Positions 14,309-21,894 of a DNA stretch of 26,079 nt are shown piece after piece. A program made the position numbers and the translations under genes. Numbering within the stretch: the first letter of the stretch is position 1; each line of letters starts with the position of its first letter. Source of the DNA: JAABYT01 sp041581935 (lineage in GTDB: Bacteria > Pseudomonadota > Gammaproteobacteria > HK1); assembly GCA_041581935.1 (NCBI GenBank), contig JBFICP010000015.1:1-26079 (forward strand). The letters are read 5' to 3'. Below the pieces are notes generated by a model. The model worked only from the letters and a program-made list of their open reading frames with translations, made no database searches and had not been told where the DNA came from.

Positions 14309-16402
14309 GTGCCCGGTCTGAAATTCACAATCCGCACCAAGGTGCTCCTGGTCGCAGCGCTGCTGTTGACCATTCCCTACGTCGGCTATCAGTTCGTGCG
14401 CGAGATGGAGAACCATCTGCGCGAGGGCCTCGAGCAATCGCTGCTGGGCGCCGCCCAGGCGCTCGCCGGAGCGCTGCACGACCGTGCGGACCTGCTACCG
14501 TTGTCACGCCCGGAGAGCGCCCACGGGGCGTTACAGGACGACATCTATGCCCATCCGCTGCCCCAGGACATGCAGATCGACGGCTATCTGGAAGACTGGG
14601 GCGGGCATCTGGACCAGCTCGTACCCCTGGGCGCCGCCAGCGACGCGCGCGACGCGCGCGCGCGCTTCGTCGCCGGAAAACGCGGCGCCTACCTGTATCT
14701 GCTGGTCATGGTGCGCGACCCGCACATCGTCTATCGCGGCCTCGCGGTGCGCCCACGCCCAACGAGCGACTACGTGAAAGTCGTGAGCGTGGACACGCAG
14801 GGCGTTGCTAACGCCTACTACTTCCACACCATCTCGCCCGGTTGGATCACCGTTTATGCGCTCACCGACCAGAGCGCCGGCGACGCCGCCGCACTGCGCC
14901 AGGAGAGCCGCATTCGCGCCGAGTGGCGCGAGACCCGGGACGGCTACGTGGTGGAGGCGCGCGTGCCGCTCGCCCTGCTGGGCGAGCACGTGGGCATCGA
15001 GGTGGGCGACGTGGACGACGCGACGGCGCGCGGCCGGGTCCGGCAGGTGTCCACCTCGGGCGCCGGTCCGGTCAGCCGGCCGGGCCGTCTGGTGCTGCCC
15101 TCGGAGAGCATCGAGACCCTGATCAAGGGTCTCGGCCGCACGCCCGGGCGACGCATCTGGGTCGTGGACGGTCAACGGCGGGTGCTGGCCCGCGGCGGCA
15201 GCCTCGAGCGGACCTTCGCACCGACCCCGGTGAATCCCCTGTTCGCGCTCATTCTGCGCCCGCCGCCGGCGGAGATATTCGAGGAGCAGCCCATCATGGC
15301 GCGCTTCTCGGGACCCGAGGTGCGCGCGGCGCTCGCCGGCCGCGCCACCAGTCATTGGCGAAGCGCCGGCCACCCGGGCACCTACGTGGTATCCGCGGCG
15401 TACCCGGTGTGGAGCGACGCGAGCATCGTCGGCGCCGTCGTGGTCGAGGAAACCAATCTGGGGATTCAGACCGTGCGCCGCGAGGCGCTCGCCAACCTGT
15501 TCAACAAGACCCTGGTGGTGTGCTTTTTCGGCGCCCTGGTGCTGCTCGCTTTCGCCACCCGCATCGGCGTGCGTCTGCGGCGTCTGCGCAACGAGGCGGC
15601 CAAGGCCATCGACGCCCATGGCCGGGTCGTCGGCAGCCTGAGTGCGTCCCGGGCGGGCGACGAGATCGGCGATTTGGCGCGCGACTTCTCCGCCATGATG
15701 GCGCGCCTGCGCGAGTACAACCACTATCTCGAGCAGCTGGCGCGGCGGCTCTCCCACGAGCTGCGCACGCCCATCACGGTGGTGCGCTCGTCGCTCGATG
15801 CCATGGAGCTCGACCACGCCGGTGCCGATCCCGGCCCGTACCTGGCCCGCGCCCGCGAGGGGCTTCAGCGCCTCGACACCATCATCTCGCGCATGAGCGA
15901 AGCGACACGCCTCGAACAGGCGTTACAGGATGCCGAGCCGGAGCGTTTCGACCTGGGCGAGGTGGTGGCCGGTTCGGTGGAGTCCTACCGCTCGGTATGG
16001 CCGCAGCAGGACTTCCGATTTCGAGCGCCGAACGGCGCGTGCGCGATGACGGGAATGCCGGATCTGATCGTCCAGATGCTCGACAAGCTGGTGACGAACG
16101 CGGCGGATTTCTGCACACCGGGCACCCCTATCGACGTCGAGGTCGCGTGCACCGGACGGCAGATCGTGCTCGAGGTGTGCAACGCCGGGCCGCCGTTACC
16201 CGATGAAATGACCGACAAGCTGTTTCAGTCGATGGTCTCCGTTCGCGACCGCAAAGGTGCCGGAGATCCGCATCTGGGGCTCGGGCTGTATATCGTGCGC
16301 TTGATCGCCGAGGCCCACGGGGGACGCGCCACCGCACGCAACCGCGACGACGGCGGCGGCGTGTGCATGCAGATTACCTTTCCCGCCGCTGACGGCGATT
16401 AG
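14309..16402 (+). CDS. pdsS: PdsS-type sensor histidine kinase with CBM9-like sensor domain
   Basis: A 697-residue membrane kinase. A transmembrane helix (about residues 10-28) precedes a large extracytoplasmic domain, a second helix (about 393-415), a HAMP linker, the dimerisation domain with H483 (RLSHELRTPIT) and the ATPase domain with N597 (LVTNAADF) and GLGLYIV (about 657-663). The sensor region (about residues 88-236) has the pattern of a carbohydrate-binding module family 9/DOMON-like fold: IDGYLEDW, then RGAYLYLLVMVRDPH, then EWRETRDGYVVEARVPLALLG. Length and layout fit the proteobacterial dedicated sortase histidine kinase family. The start is GTG at 14309, chosen because the N-terminal helix begins directly after it; its ribosome binding site is poor. 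It is in an operon with the response regulator. Confidence 0.8.
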   Translation: MPGLKFTIRTKVLLVAALLLTIPYVGYQFVREMENHLREGLEQSLLGAAQALAGALHDRADLLPLSRPESAHGALQDDIYAHPLPQDMQIDGYLEDWGGHLDQLVPLGAASDARDARARFVAGKRGAYLYLLVMVRDPHIVYRGLAVRPRPTSDYVKVVSVDTQGVANAYYFHTISPGWITVYALTDQSAGDAAALRQESRIRAEWRETRDGYVVEARVPLALLGEHVGIEVGDVDDATARGRVRQVSTSGAGPVSRPGRLVLPSESIETLIKGLGRTPGRRIWVVDGQRRVLARGGSLERTFAPTPVNPLFALILRPPPAEIFEEQPIMARFSGPEVRAALAGRATSHWRSAGHPGTYVVSAAYPVWSDASIVGAVVVEETNLGIQTVRREALANLFNKTLVVCFFGALVLLAFATRIGVRLRRLRNEAAKAIDAHGRVVGSLSASRAGDEIGDLARDFSAMMARLREYNHYLEQLARRLSHELRTPITVVRSSLDAMELDHAGADPGPYLARAREGLQRLDTIISRMSEATRLEQALQDAEPERFDLGEVVAGSVESYRSVWPQQDFRFRAPNGACAMTGMPDLIVQMLDKLVTNAADFCTPGTPIDVEVACTGRQIVLEVCNAGPPLPDEMTDKLFQSMVSVRDRKGAGDPHLGLGLYIVRLIAEAHGGRATARNRDDGGGVCMQITFPAADGD

Positions 16403-16411
16403 CGGAGCGGC

Positions 16412-17197
16412 TCAATCGACGCCTGCGCGCTTTACCGAGTCCCACACCGCATCCATCTCCTCGAGACTCGCGTCGGCGAGGGATTTACCCTGGGCGGCCA
16501 TGCTGCGTTCCATATGACGCAAACGCCGTTCGAATTTGCTGCTTGCCTGACGCAGAGCCGTGTCGGCATCGCCATCGAGGTGGCGCGCCAGGTTGACACA
16601 GCTGAACAGCAAATCGCCGAGCTCCTCGAGCGCGTGGCCCGCGGCGTCGGGACGCGACAATGCGTTTTCGAGCTCGTCGAGCTCTTCGCGGAGCTTTGCC
16701 AATACCTCGCGTGGCTTGCTCCAGTCGAACCCGACGCCGGCCGCCGCGCGTTGCAGTGCAGCCGCATGCTCGAGCGCAGGTCGCCCGCCGCGTACCCCGT
16801 CGAGAACGCTCGGCCCTTCTTCGCCGCGACGCGCGACGCGCTCGGCATTCTTGTGAGCCTCCCAGGCACGCGACTGCTGTTCGGCCGAGTCGATGCGATC
16901 GTCGCCGAACACGTGGGGGTGTCGCCGCTCGAGCTTGTCGCAGATGGCAGTCGCGACGTCTTCGAAGCGAAACAAGCCCCGCTCCTCGCCCATGCGGGCG
17001 TGAAACACGACCTGAAAGAGCAAATCGCCGAGCTCGTCGCGCAGTTGCGTCATGTCCCCGTGCGCGATGGCGTCGGCCACCTCGTAGGCCTCTTCGATGG
17101 TGTATGGGGCAATGCTCGCGAAGTCCTGCTCGCGATCCCACGGGCAGCCTTTCGCCGGGTCCCGGAGGGCGACCATGATGTCGAGGAGTCGATCCAT
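16412..17197 (-). CDS. mazG: Nucleoside triphosphate pyrophosphohydrolase MazG
   Basis: A 261-residue protein similar in length to E. coli MazG (263). It hydrolyses (d)NTPs to monophosphates and pyrophosphate, housecleaning non-canonical nucleotides and affecting ppGpp levels. Two tandem MazG domains are visible. The first has MVALRDPAKGCPWDREQDF, EEAYEVADAI and ELGDLLFQVVFHARM, giving the ExxE...ExxD metal-binding pattern. The second has VGFDWSKPREVLAKLREELDE, then ELGDLLFSCVNLARHL. KLERRHPHVFGDD is a family signature. The ATG at 17197 (MDRLLDIM) is preferred; a GTG three codons upstream is possible. It is transcribed divergently from slt. Its stop is 9 bases from the end of the kinase gene, so the two converge with almost no space for a terminator. 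Confidence 0.95.
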   Translation of the reverse strand: MDRLLDIMVALRDPAKGCPWDREQDFASIAPYTIEEAYEVADAIAHGDMTQLRDELGDLLFQVVFHARMGEERGLFRFEDVATAICDKLERRHPHVFGDDRIDSAEQQSRAWEAHKNAERVARRGEEGPSVLDGVRGGRPALEHAAALQRAAAGVGFDWSKPREVLAKLREELDELENALSRPDAAGHALEELGDLLFSCVNLARHLDGDADTALRQASSKFERRLRHMERSMAAQGKSLADASLEEMDAVWDSVKRAGVD

Positions 17198-17324
17198 AGA
17201 AGTCACCGCGTAAAACCCCCGAGTGTCATCGGCCAGGTGGCGTCGAAGACCGGTATTCTAGATAGCCGCGTGGAAATCCACTACACGTTCGGTGCCGATG
17301 GCGCAATCCGCGACCGGCACGCGC

Positions 17325-17338
17325 TGTGATGCATCACA
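17325..17338. promoter_or_regulatory. 14-bp perfect palindrome TGTGATGCATCACA
   Basis: The half-sites TGTGA and TCACA are those of CRP-family sites, but the spacer is 4 bases rather than the 6 of a normal CRP box. It may therefore bind another dimeric regulator (GntR- or CRP/FNR-like). It lies about 130 bases before mazG and 190 bases before slt. Confidence 0.4.
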
Positions 17339-17398
17339 CAACACTGGCATCAGCGGCTTTCCATGCACCGGCGCTTCAACTAAGCTGGAACGTACGTA

Positions 17399-17432
17399 GG
17401 AACGGTTACATTGTTGCGGGGGGAGCCGTTCC
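17399..17432 (+). repeat. Stem-loop with G-rich loop upstream of slt
   Basis: GGAACGG (17399-17405) and CCGTTCC (17426-17432) form a 7-bp stem around a 20-nt loop with GCGGGGGGAG. If transcribed rightward it would be in the slt leader. There is no T-run after it. Confidence 0.45.
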
Positions 17433-17527
17433 GATAATCCACAGTCTGGATCCCTGGATAGGGGTTGAAATCGAGCACTGCCGAGGCAGCGTCGAGCATG
17501 AATTCGTGCATTTACGCGAGGCAAGTA

Positions 17528-19573
17528 ATGTGGGATAGCGCCAGAGCGCTGCTCAAAGCGGCGGCGCTGATCGTCTGTACCACCGCTACACAGGCTCACG
17601 CACTACAGGTTCCCTCCAACACCGGCTACGCCGCGAATCACAGTATCGACGATGATCTCTGGCATCTGATCGAGCAACGCGCTCGCTTCGTGCAGGCAGA
17701 ATCGGCGCTCAAGCAGCGCGACATGGCGCGCTTCCGTCGACTTCGCGACGAGCTCACGGACTATCCACTGTATCCGTATCTCCAATTCGCGGACATCTCA
17801 CAGCGTCTGAATGCGGCGGACCCCGCGGAAGTCGAGGAGTTTCTCGAGCGGTATTCTGACACGCCGCTTTCGTGGCGGTTACGTCGAACGTGGTTGAAGA
17901 GCCTCGCGCGGCGCGCTCGCTGGGAGCAGTATCTCGAGTTCTACGAGGGACCGGCCAATGCGACCATGCGTTGCCAATGGCTGCGCGCGCTGATCAACGC
18001 CGGTCAGGCGGACAAAGCCATGCCGCACGTCGAGTCGCTGTGGCTCGTGGGACACTCGCAGCCTCCGGCTTGCGACCCTGTTTTCAGCGCATGGCGTCTT
18101 GGCGGTTACCTGACCCGCGATCTGGTCTGGGAGCGAATCGAGCTCGCCGTGCGTTCGGGCCGCCCTTCACTCGCTTCCTATCTGGCACGCTTTCTCGATG
18201 CCGCCGAGCGGCCCCTGGTGAAGACCTGGCTCGAGGTGCGCAATGAGCCGTCCCGGGTCATCGACGTTGCGGGCCGTGCGGGCGAGGTGGAAATCGTCGA
18301 AGCCATCCTCGTATACGGCGTCGAACGCATGGCACAACGCGACGCGGCGAGCGCGGCGGCCACCTGGGAGCGGCTGCGCACGCGCCATGCGTTCTCGGCA
18401 CCGGCCGTGGCTCGTGTGCATCGACGCATCGGGCTGTCATACGCCTACGCTCACCAGGAAGAGGCGCTGTACTGGCTGAATGCGATCCCGGAATCCGAGT
18501 TGGACGATCGCGCTCGCGAGTGGCGGATCTTGAGCGCGATGAATCACGGCGAATGGCGCGAAGCACTCGACCTGCTCCTCGAACTCGACAGCAACAGCAA
18601 TCGCGTCGAATCTCTCTCAGAGCGCTGGCATTACTGGACGGCTCGCGCGTTGGAGAATCTCGGATGGCATGACGATGCCGATACGATCTATGCCGAGCTC
18701 GCGCGTCGACGGAGCTACTACGGATTTCTCGCCGCGGACAGAATCGGTGAGCCCTATCGGCTCAATCATCGTACCCTAGCGTACAGTGACCATGAGCTGC
18801 GGCTCCTGGCAGCACGCCCGGGCGCCATGCGGGCGCGCGAGCTCTATAGGCTTGGCCGTACCATCGACGCGCGCCGCGAATGGCGACTGTTCACGCGAGA
18901 CATGGGCGATGAGGAGCTTGCGCGGGCCGCCAAGCTGGCCCACAAATGGGGCTGGCACGGACGCGCGATCATGACCGTCGCGCGCACGCCGCATCTCGAC
19001 GACCTCGAGATGCGTTTTCCGCTCGCCTATCACGATCGCGTTCTGGAAAAGGCCGAAGCGCAGCGTATCGACCCCGCGTGGATGTTCGCCATCGTGCGCC
19101 AGGAAAGTGCGTTCATCGCCGATGCGCGGTCGCCGGCGGGCGCGCTCGGGCTGATGCAGATCATGCCGGGCACGGGTCGCAAGATCGCCCGGAGCCTCAA
19201 CAGACCGTTCAAGCATCGGCGCCAGCTGCTCGATGCCGACACGAGCCTCGAGTTCGGCAGCACCTATCTGCGGTTTCTGCTCGATGAGATGGGCGAGCAC
19301 CCGGTGCTGGCGGCCGCTGCCTACAACGCCGGTCCCCACCGTGTCGCGCGCTGGCGACCGGCGCGGCGGAACATGTCGGCCGATTTGTGGATCGAGAACG
19401 TGCCGTTCGGCGAGACCCGCGAGTATCTGCGTCGCGTGCTCACCTACACGACCATCTACGAGCAGCGATTGGGCCGCGATACCGTGCGCATGAGCGATCG
19501 CTTGACACCCATACCGCCGCGCGACACGACGCTGGCCCGCGCCGACGTGGCGGCGACGACTTCCACCGAATAG
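17528..19573 (+). CDS. slt: Soluble lytic murein transglycosylase (Slt70 family)
   Basis: A 681-residue periplasmic enzyme that cleaves the MurNAc-GlcNAc bond of peptidoglycan to give 1,6-anhydro products. Residues 1-25 are a Sec signal peptide (hydrophobic AAALIVCTTAT, then cleavage after AHA). The long alpha-helical U and L domains fill about residues 40-490, and the C-terminal catalytic SLT domain follows. The catalytic acid is E526 in IVRQESAF. The other SLT motifs are GALGLMQIMPGTG, DADTSLEFGSTYL and AAAYNAGPHRVARW. The start at 17528 has GAGG 6 bases upstream and places the signal peptide exactly at the N-terminus; upstream starts (ATG 17498, TTG 17465) are less likely. E. coli Slt is somewhat shorter (645 residues). 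DUF1249 converges on it. Confidence 0.93.
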   Translation: MWDSARALLKAAALIVCTTATQAHALQVPSNTGYAANHSIDDDLWHLIEQRARFVQAESALKQRDMARFRRLRDELTDYPLYPYLQFADISQRLNAADPAEVEEFLERYSDTPLSWRLRRTWLKSLARRARWEQYLEFYEGPANATMRCQWLRALINAGQADKAMPHVESLWLVGHSQPPACDPVFSAWRLGGYLTRDLVWERIELAVRSGRPSLASYLARFLDAAERPLVKTWLEVRNEPSRVIDVAGRAGEVEIVEAILVYGVERMAQRDAASAAATWERLRTRHAFSAPAVARVHRRIGLSYAYAHQEEALYWLNAIPESELDDRAREWRILSAMNHGEWREALDLLLELDSNSNRVESLSERWHYWTARALENLGWHDDADTIYAELARRRSYYGFLAADRIGEPYRLNHRTLAYSDHELRLLAARPGAMRARELYRLGRTIDARREWRLFTRDMGDEELARAAKLAHKWGWHGRAIMTVARTPHLDDLEMRFPLAYHDRVLEKAEAQRIDPAWMFAIVRQESAFIADARSPAGALGLMQIMPGTGRKIARSLNRPFKHRRQLLDADTSLEFGSTYLRFLLDEMGEHPVLAAAAYNAGPHRVARWRPARRNMSADLWIENVPFGETREYLRRVLTYTTIYEQRLGRDTVRMSDRLTPIPPRDTTLARADVAATTSTE

Positions 19574-19621
19574 ATTTCAGGCCGCCTGGGGGGGCCAGCA
19601 GCCGAATTGATGGACGCGCGG

Positions 19622-20116
19622 CTAGCGCGCTTTGAATTGCAGGGGATTTTGCGCAGGGCGCGCGGTGCAGTTGAGGAATATGTGGCCCTGATTACTGCAA
19701 AATCTGAGCCACTTGTAAAGGAAACGGTTCATTTCCCACCTGTGATCGAGCTCCGGCATTCGGCCCCGCAGCCAGGTCCGAATTTTGCGCGTGCGCCGTC
19801 TGCGGCAATGACTGACGAGCTCGACGGCCCGGACATCATGATAAACACAGACCCGGGCATTGGGCTCCAGAGAAACACCCGAATCATCGTCGAATCGATA
19901 CGTCAGCAACAATGTCGTCGTGTATTTGAAACGCTCCTCGACTACCGCGTACAGGTCCAACGCGCCTGCAACCCTCGACACCAGCGCACCTTCCAATCTG
20001 TCCAGATCGGGAAGCAGGTGCATGAGACGCAGGTAATTCGCCTCGTAGAGATCGATCAGCGCGGGCAGGTCCCGACGTCTGTATCGTTCGAAGGTGCTTG
20101 TTTGCAGCACGTCCAT
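19622..20116 (-). CDS. DUF1249 family protein (YqiB-like)
   Basis: A 164-residue soluble protein related to E. coli YqiB (140 residues). Conserved segments are DLYEANYLRLMHLLPDL, FKYTTTLLLTYRF, VCVYHDVRAVELVSH and the C-terminal HRWEMNRFLYKWLRFCSNQGH. Function is not established. The N-terminus is about 10 residues longer than YqiB and the C-terminus about 20 residues longer (CTARPAQNPLQFKAR). In E. coli this gene is near nudF and cpdA (cAMP phosphodiesterase); neither neighbour is here, but a CRP-type site lies just upstream. The ATG at 20116 has no clear ribosome binding site and a promoter-like -10 only about 6 bases upstream, so the transcript may be leaderless. Confidence 0.82.
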   Translation of the reverse strand: MDVLQTSTFERYRRRDLPALIDLYEANYLRLMHLLPDLDRLEGALVSRVAGALDLYAVVEERFKYTTTLLLTYRFDDDSGVSLEPNARVCVYHDVRAVELVSHCRRRRTRKIRTWLRGRMPELDHRWEMNRFLYKWLRFCSNQGHIFLNCTARPAQNPLQFKAR

Positions 20117-20122
20117 AGTGGC

Positions 20123-20152
20123 AACATATTAACACAGCTTGTAAAAAATCAA
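20123..20152 (-). promoter_or_regulatory. Candidate promoter of the DUF1249 gene
   Basis: Read leftward, TTGATT (20147-20152) and TATGTT (20123-20128) are spaced by 18 bases, 4/6 matches each. The transcription start would be at or a few bases before the ATG at 20116. The CRP-type site centre lies about 62-67 bases upstream of that start, a class-I-like distance. Confidence 0.4.
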
Positions 20153-20174
20153 TCTCTGATCGCGGCGTTTCAGC

Positions 20175-20190
20175 TGTGACCTGAGTCACA
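20175..20190. promoter_or_regulatory. CRP/Vfr/Clp-type binding site
   Basis: TGTGACCTGAGTCACA has perfect consensus half-sites TGTGA and TCACA with the standard 6-base spacer, and is symmetric over all but the central bases. It lies between the divergent DUF1249 and thioredoxin-like genes, so it could regulate either or both. Confidence 0.65.
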
Positions 20191-20363
20191 ATGATTAACC
20201 AAATCAGCCAAGCATCGAAACGAGTCCAGCGTCGTCGAGATCAAAAAAAGATATTGACATTCGGCCGATTTATGCTCTAGCTGGGGTGCGTGCGAACGCG
20301 TGGGTTTGTTTGCCGATTGCCCGGGATTCAGGTCGAATGCGCAGAGGATAGAGAGTCAGGCAC

Positions 20364-20933
20364 ATGACGCTGACACCTTCCAACATGATCGAGCTGGGCT
20401 CGAAGGCCCCGAGCTTCAAGTTGCCCGACACTACTGGAAAATCGGTTTCACTTGCCGACTTCCAATCTTACAAAGGGCTTCTCGTCGTTTTCATGTGCAA
20501 CCATTGCCCATACGTCAAGCACATACGGCATGCGCTGGCCGAGTTCGCCGATCGAAATATGTCATCCAATTTCGCGATTGTCGGTATCAACTCCAACGAC
20601 GCATCGACATATCCTGCAGACAGTCCGGAAAAGATGGTCGAAGAGGTAAAAGCAGTCGGATACCACTTTCCGTATCTCCACGATGAGACGCAAGAGGTTG
20701 CAAAAGCGTACGGCGCGGCATGTACGCCAGATTTCTTTCTCTTCGATGAGCACCGCCTGCTGTTCTATCGCGGCCAGTTCGACGACAGCCGGCCGGGAAG
20801 CACGACGCCTGTCACTGGTGCCGACCTTCAAGCCGCGGTCGATGCACTGATGGAAGGTCGGAATCCACCGGACGAGCAAAAACCGAGCGTTGGATGCAAT
20901 ATCAAGTGGAAGACGGAAAATGCGCCCTATTGA
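20364..20933 (+). CDS. Thioredoxin-fold (AhpC/TSA-like) protein with CxxC motif
   Basis: A 189-residue cytoplasmic thioredoxin-fold protein of the redoxin/AhpC-TSA superfamily. It starts with the typical LGSKAPSFKLPDTTGKSVSL strand region. A CNHCPYVK motif (C45 and C48) replaces the classical peroxidatic Thr-x-x-Cys. The cis-proline is P122 in ACTPDFFLF, preceded by C120. The C-terminal PSVGCNIKWK, with C178, is a recurrent ending of this subfamily. It is probably a thiol oxidoreductase or peroxiredoxin-like protein; the substrate is unknown. TTGACA at 20254-20259 is a good -35 with only a weak partner -10 (TCTAGC, 16-base spacing). An alternative start is M8. No signal peptide is seen. Confidence 0.85.
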   Translation: MTLTPSNMIELGSKAPSFKLPDTTGKSVSLADFQSYKGLLVVFMCNHCPYVKHIRHALAEFADRNMSSNFAIVGINSNDASTYPADSPEKMVEEVKAVGYHFPYLHDETQEVAKAYGAACTPDFFLFDEHRLLFYRGQFDDSRPGSTTPVTGADLQAAVDALMEGRNPPDEQKPSVGCNIKWKTENAPY

Positions 20934-21183
20934 CCTTCCATGAAGTCACTGAGCGAGCTTCTGACGAGGCGATGCAGAAAGGCCCGGCGACTCGCTGCAG
21001 AAGGAATCCGCAAGCGCCACACCGACCGCGCCGGCGGCCCATAGAAGGCTAGTCACACAATCACGCATCCATGGTGTCCAGCGACGCCAAAGCCGATAAC
21101 GCTCAGTTGTTATCCCCGGGGTGTGGATCTCGGGCGTTCTGACGATCGTTTTTTCGGAAATATCTGCCTAAACTGAGGATACG
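20934..21183. other. Intergenic region at the change of base composition
   Basis: This 250-base gap has no convincing gene, terminator or repeat. A 34-codon frame (20940-21044, +), MKSLSELLTRRC... and Arg-rich, has no ribosome binding site and is probably chance. From here rightward the sequence becomes noticeably more A/T-rich. Confidence 0.4.
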
Positions 21184-21894
21184 ATGACGGATGTAGCGTT
21201 GAGCAAGTGGCAGGTCGCGCAAAGACACGAGCAGGATTTTTGGGAAGCCTATGCGGACACCTACGCGCGCTATCCTCAAATCCTGCTGGAGCATCTCACT
21301 GAACTGACCGAAGCGGGTGAGTATGTAAGAGAGGAGCTGAGGAGTTCAGAGGTCAAAGAGGTGCTCGAAGTCGGTATTGGGCCCTTGGGAATCGGCGTTT
21401 TGGGAATGCGAGCGTCGAACGCCTCAATAACCGGCATTGATCCACTTCCTCAAATCAACTTTCAGACTGGAGACGAAGCGCTGGATGCATACATTCGTAC
21501 TTTAAGAGAAAGAGTCGAATACCAATGCTCACCAGGAGAGAACCTTCCGCTTGATGACAGCCGGTTTGATTTCGTCTGCTGTCATAATGTTATCGACCAC
21601 GCCGACAATCCGCTGGCCATACTCCAAGAAATCTTTCGGGTTCTGAAAAAAAAGAGCTGGCTTTATCTGACGCTGAACACGTTTTCGTTTTTTGGACGCT
21701 TGAAATTCGAAGGTCTGCGCCGCTTGCAGCCCGAAAAGATGCTTTTCGCCTGCCATCCGCACAGCTTTCTTCATGCAGATATTCTAAAAATACTGACGGA
21801 TATCGGTTTCGATATTGTTCGTCATGATGGGGACCATAGTGCATTGTTCGGTCATGGTCGCTTGTCTAAATTTCTTTGTCGAAAGGCACGTTAG
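21184..21894 (+). CDS. Class I SAM-dependent methyltransferase
   Basis: A 236-residue Rossmann-fold methyltransferase. Motif I is VLEVGIGPLGIG (residues 60-71), the acidic residue after strand 2 is D86 (ITGIDPLP), the post-motif segment is GENLPLDDSRFDFVCCHNVIDH and motif III is EIFRVLKKKSWLYLTLN. GAGG is 6 bases before the ATG. The closest family is the broad Methyltransf_11/UbiE-like group. Beside glycosyltransferase and carbamoyltransferase genes, a sugar O-methylation role is likely but unproved. Its last 29 bases overlap the 3' end of the convergent carbamoyltransferase gene. Codon use is more A/T-rich than in the housekeeping genes to the left. Confidence 0.85.
   Translation: MTDVALSKWQVAQRHEQDFWEAYADTYARYPQILLEHLTELTEAGEYVREELRSSEVKEVLEVGIGPLGIGVLGMRASNASITGIDPLPQINFQTGDEALDAYIRTLRERVEYQCSPGENLPLDDSRFDFVCCHNVIDHADNPLAILQEIFRVLKKKSWLYLTLNTFSFFGRLKFEGLRRLQPEKMLFACHPHSFLHADILKILTDIGFDIVRHDGDHSALFGHGRLSKFLCRKAR

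Larger units (their letters stand above)
17198..17527. promoter_or_regulatory. mazG-slt divergent intergenic region
   Basis: This 330-base stretch holds no convincing gene. It contains the palindrome TGTGATGCATCACA (17325-17338), a direct repeat GGAACG (17387-17392 and 17399-17404) and a stem-loop at 17399-17432. Promoters for mazG and slt should lie here, but no pair of -35/-10 hexamers stands out. An in-frame TTG (17465) and ATG (17498) could extend slt upstream, but the ribosome binding site supports 17528. Confidence 0.5.

Noticed and set aside
14641..14668. Alternating CG-rich run inside the kinase gene
   Set aside because: It is within coding sequence (an Ala/Arg/Asp stretch in the sensor domain) and is expected from GC-rich codon use.
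14531..15817. Long frame antisense to the histidine kinase
   Set aside because: A typical shadow frame in GC-rich DNA with no recognisable domain; the kinase on the other strand is well supported.
20254..20276. TTGACA with TATGCT as a promoter for the thioredoxin-like gene
   Set aside because: The spacing is only 11 bases; at the correct distance only a weak TCTAGC is present.
20940..21044. 34-codon basic frame after the thioredoxin-like gene
   Set aside because: No ribosome binding site, no recognisable motif and Arg-rich composition; likely chance.
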